64,000 bases of DNA from Antilocapra americana (lineage: Eukaryota > Chordata > Mammalia > Artiodactyla > Antilocapridae): contig ML664199.1 of NCBI GenBank assembly GCA_007570785.1, positions 23,395,907 to 23,459,906 of the forward strand, written 5' to 3'. Within the stretch, counting starts at the first letter, position 1, and each line of letters begins with the position of its first letter. The notes beneath the pieces are model-generated. The model saw nothing but the letters and a program-made list of their open reading frames with translations. It was not told the origin of the DNA and ran no database searches. This document shows, piece by piece, positions 62,276-64,000 of this stretch. Made by a program: the position numbers and the translations under genes.

Positions 62276-64000
62276 ATAATCAGTCAGTCAGTCAGTTCAT
62301 TCACTCAGTTGCTTCCAACTCTGTGAGCCCATGGACTGCAGCACACCAGGGTTGTCCATCACCAACTCCCAGAGCTTGCTCAAACTCATGTCCATCGAGT
62401 CAGTGATGCCAAGCAACCATCGCATCCTCTGTCATCCCCATCTCCTCTAGCCTGCCATCTATCCCAGCATCAGGGTCTTTGTCAATGAGTTGGCTCCTGG
62501 CATCAGATGGCCAAAGTATTGGAGCTTCAGCTTCAGCATCAGCCCTTCCAATGAATATTCAGGACTAACTGGTTTGGTTTCCTTGCAGTCCAAGGGACCC
62601 TCAAGAGTCTTCTCCAATACCACAGTTAAAAAGCATCAATTCTTTGGTGCTCAGCTTTCTTTATGGTCCATCTCTCACAACCATACATGACTACTGGAAA
62701 AACCACAGCTTTTACTAGGTGGACCTTGGTTGGCAAAGTAATGTCTCTGCTTTTTAATATGCTGTCTAGGTTGGTCATAGCTTTTCTTCCAAGGAGCAAG
62801 CATCTTAATTTAATGGCTGCAGTCACCACCTGCAGTGATTTTTGGAACCGAAAAAATTAAAGTGTCACAATTTCCATTGTTTCCTGATCTATTTGCCATG
62901 AAGTGAAGGGACCAGATGCCATGATCTTAGTTTTCTGAATGTTGAGTTTTAAGCCAGCTTTTCCACTCCTCTCTTGCTTTCAACAAGAGGATCTTTAGTT
63001 CTTCTTTGCTTTGTGCCATAAGGGTGGTGTCATCTGTGTATCTGAGGTTATTGATATTTCTCCCTGCAATCTTGATTCCAACTTGTGCTTCATCCAGCCC
63101 AGCATCTCGTGTGATGTATTCTGCATATAAATTTAAATAAGCTGGGTGACAATATACAGCCTTGACGTACTCCTTTCCCAACTTTGAACCAGTCTGTTGT
63201 TCCATGTCCAGTTCTAACTGTTGCTTCTTGACCTGCATACAGATTTCTTAGGAGGCAGGTAAGGTAGTCTGGTATTCCCATCTCTTTAAGAGTTTTCCAC
63301 AGTTTGTTGTGATCCACACAGTCAAAAGCTTTGGCATAGTCAACAAAGCAGAAGTAGATGTTTTTCTGGAGCTCTCGCTGTTTTGCTGATCCAGCGGATG
63401 TTGGCAATTTGATCTCTGCTTCCTCTACTTTTTCTAAATCTAGCTTGAACTCCTGGGAGTTCATAGTTCATGTACTGTTGAAGCCTGACTTGGAGAATCT
63501 TGAGCATTACTTTGCTAATGTGTGAGATGAGTGCAGTTGTGTCATAGTTTGAACATTCTTTTGCATTCCCTTTCTTTGGGATTGGAATGAAAACACCTTT
63601 TCCAGTTCTGTGGCCTCTGCTGAGTTTTCCAAATTTGTTAGTATATTGAGTGCAGCACTTTCATAGCATCATCTTTTAGGATTTGAAATAGTTAAACTGG
63701 AATTCCATCACCTCCACTAGCTTTGTTCATAGTGATGCTTCCTAAGGCCCGTTTGACTTCTCATTCCAGGATGTCTGGCTGTAGGTGAGTGATCACACCA
63801 TCGTGGTTAGCTGAGTCATGAAGATCTTTTTTGTATAGTTTTGTGTATTCTTGCCACCTTTTCTTAGTATCTTCTGCTTCTTTTAGGTCCATACCATTTC
63901 TGTCCTTTATTGTGTTCATCTTTGCATAAAGTTTTCCCTTGGTGTCTCTAATTTTCTTTGAAGAGATCTCAAGTCTTTCCCATTCTATTGTTTTCCTCTA
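62276..64000 (-). mobile_element. BovB LINE, minus orientation, continues past the window
   Basis: Starts at the 3' end with (CAGT)n-like repeats at 62281-62300 and runs through RT into the region upstream of RT at the right edge. Confidence 0.92.
62626..63464 (-). pseudogene. BovB reverse transcriptase remnant
   Basis: Frames 62626-62829, 62927-63238 and 63090-63464 carry [19 protein letters not shown], a YTDD in place of the catalytic YADD, and the C-terminal [17 protein letters not shown]. Frameshifts and the Ala-to-Thr change indicate an inactive copy. Confidence 0.88.

Noticed and set aside
57217..64000. First exon of the gene downstream of PEX13 (SANBR/KIAA1841 in human order)
   Set aside because: No CpG island, start or splice-supported coding segment is visible in this part of the window.

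Overview
This window is nuclear DNA of a ruminant, most likely a bovid. The evidence is the dense load of BovB (RTE) LINEs, Bov-tA and Bov-A2 SINEs, CHR-type tRNA-derived SINEs and ruminant L1 3' ends, together with two spliced genes whose translated exons I recognise. There are no bacterial-style genes, operons or CRISPR arrays. I found no new multi-gene system. What is unusual here is mobile-element structure: inversions, nested insertions, long inverted repeats and insertions close to exons.

Genes. Two genes lie head to head around a CpG-rich promoter at about 32.8-33.6 kb. PUS10 (tRNA pseudouridine synthase) runs leftward on the minus strand. Its first three coding exons are at 29187-29327, 26371-26634 and 25273-25359, and together they encode residues 1-159. 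No further PUS10 exon was recognised to the left, so 1-25272 is probably intron. PEX13 (peroxisomal import docking protein) runs rightward and is complete: coding exons 33188-33279, 50339-51033, 54007-54132 and 56918-57216 join to 403 codons plus stop with canonical GT/AG junctions. The last exon is followed by an AT-rich 3' UTR with several poly(A) signals.

Layout. 1-25 kb (presumed PUS10 intron): BovB copies at 647-1959, 7684-8401 (internally inverted), 14533-16262 (minus) and 17470-20787 (almost full length, plus); old L1 fragments; a 400-base assembly gap at 3893-4292; an inverted Bov-tA pair at 2.8-3.5 kb; and a long near-perfect inverted repeat at 9248-9526. 25-33 kb: PUS10 exons with Bov-A2, MIR and CHR SINEs between them. 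33-50 kb (PEX13 intron 1, about 17 kb): a near-complete Tigger1 DNA transposon carrying two nested insertions, a second BovB with an inverted 5' part inside an old L1, an opposed BovB, and an L1 split by both a BovB and a Mariner/Tigger-like element. 50-57 kb: PEX13 exons 2-4, with antisense L1 3' ends in introns 2 and 3, one only 36 bp from the exon 3 acceptor. 57-64 kb: 3' UTR, a possible piggyBac-like remnant, old L1, a long CHR SINE and a BovB running off the right edge.

How the genes relate. PUS10 and PEX13 have unrelated jobs (tRNA modification and peroxisome import). Their shared feature is the divergent promoter. Repeat family names come from recognition of consensus sequences I know, not from a search; boundaries without a stated target-site duplication are good to roughly 10-30 bp.
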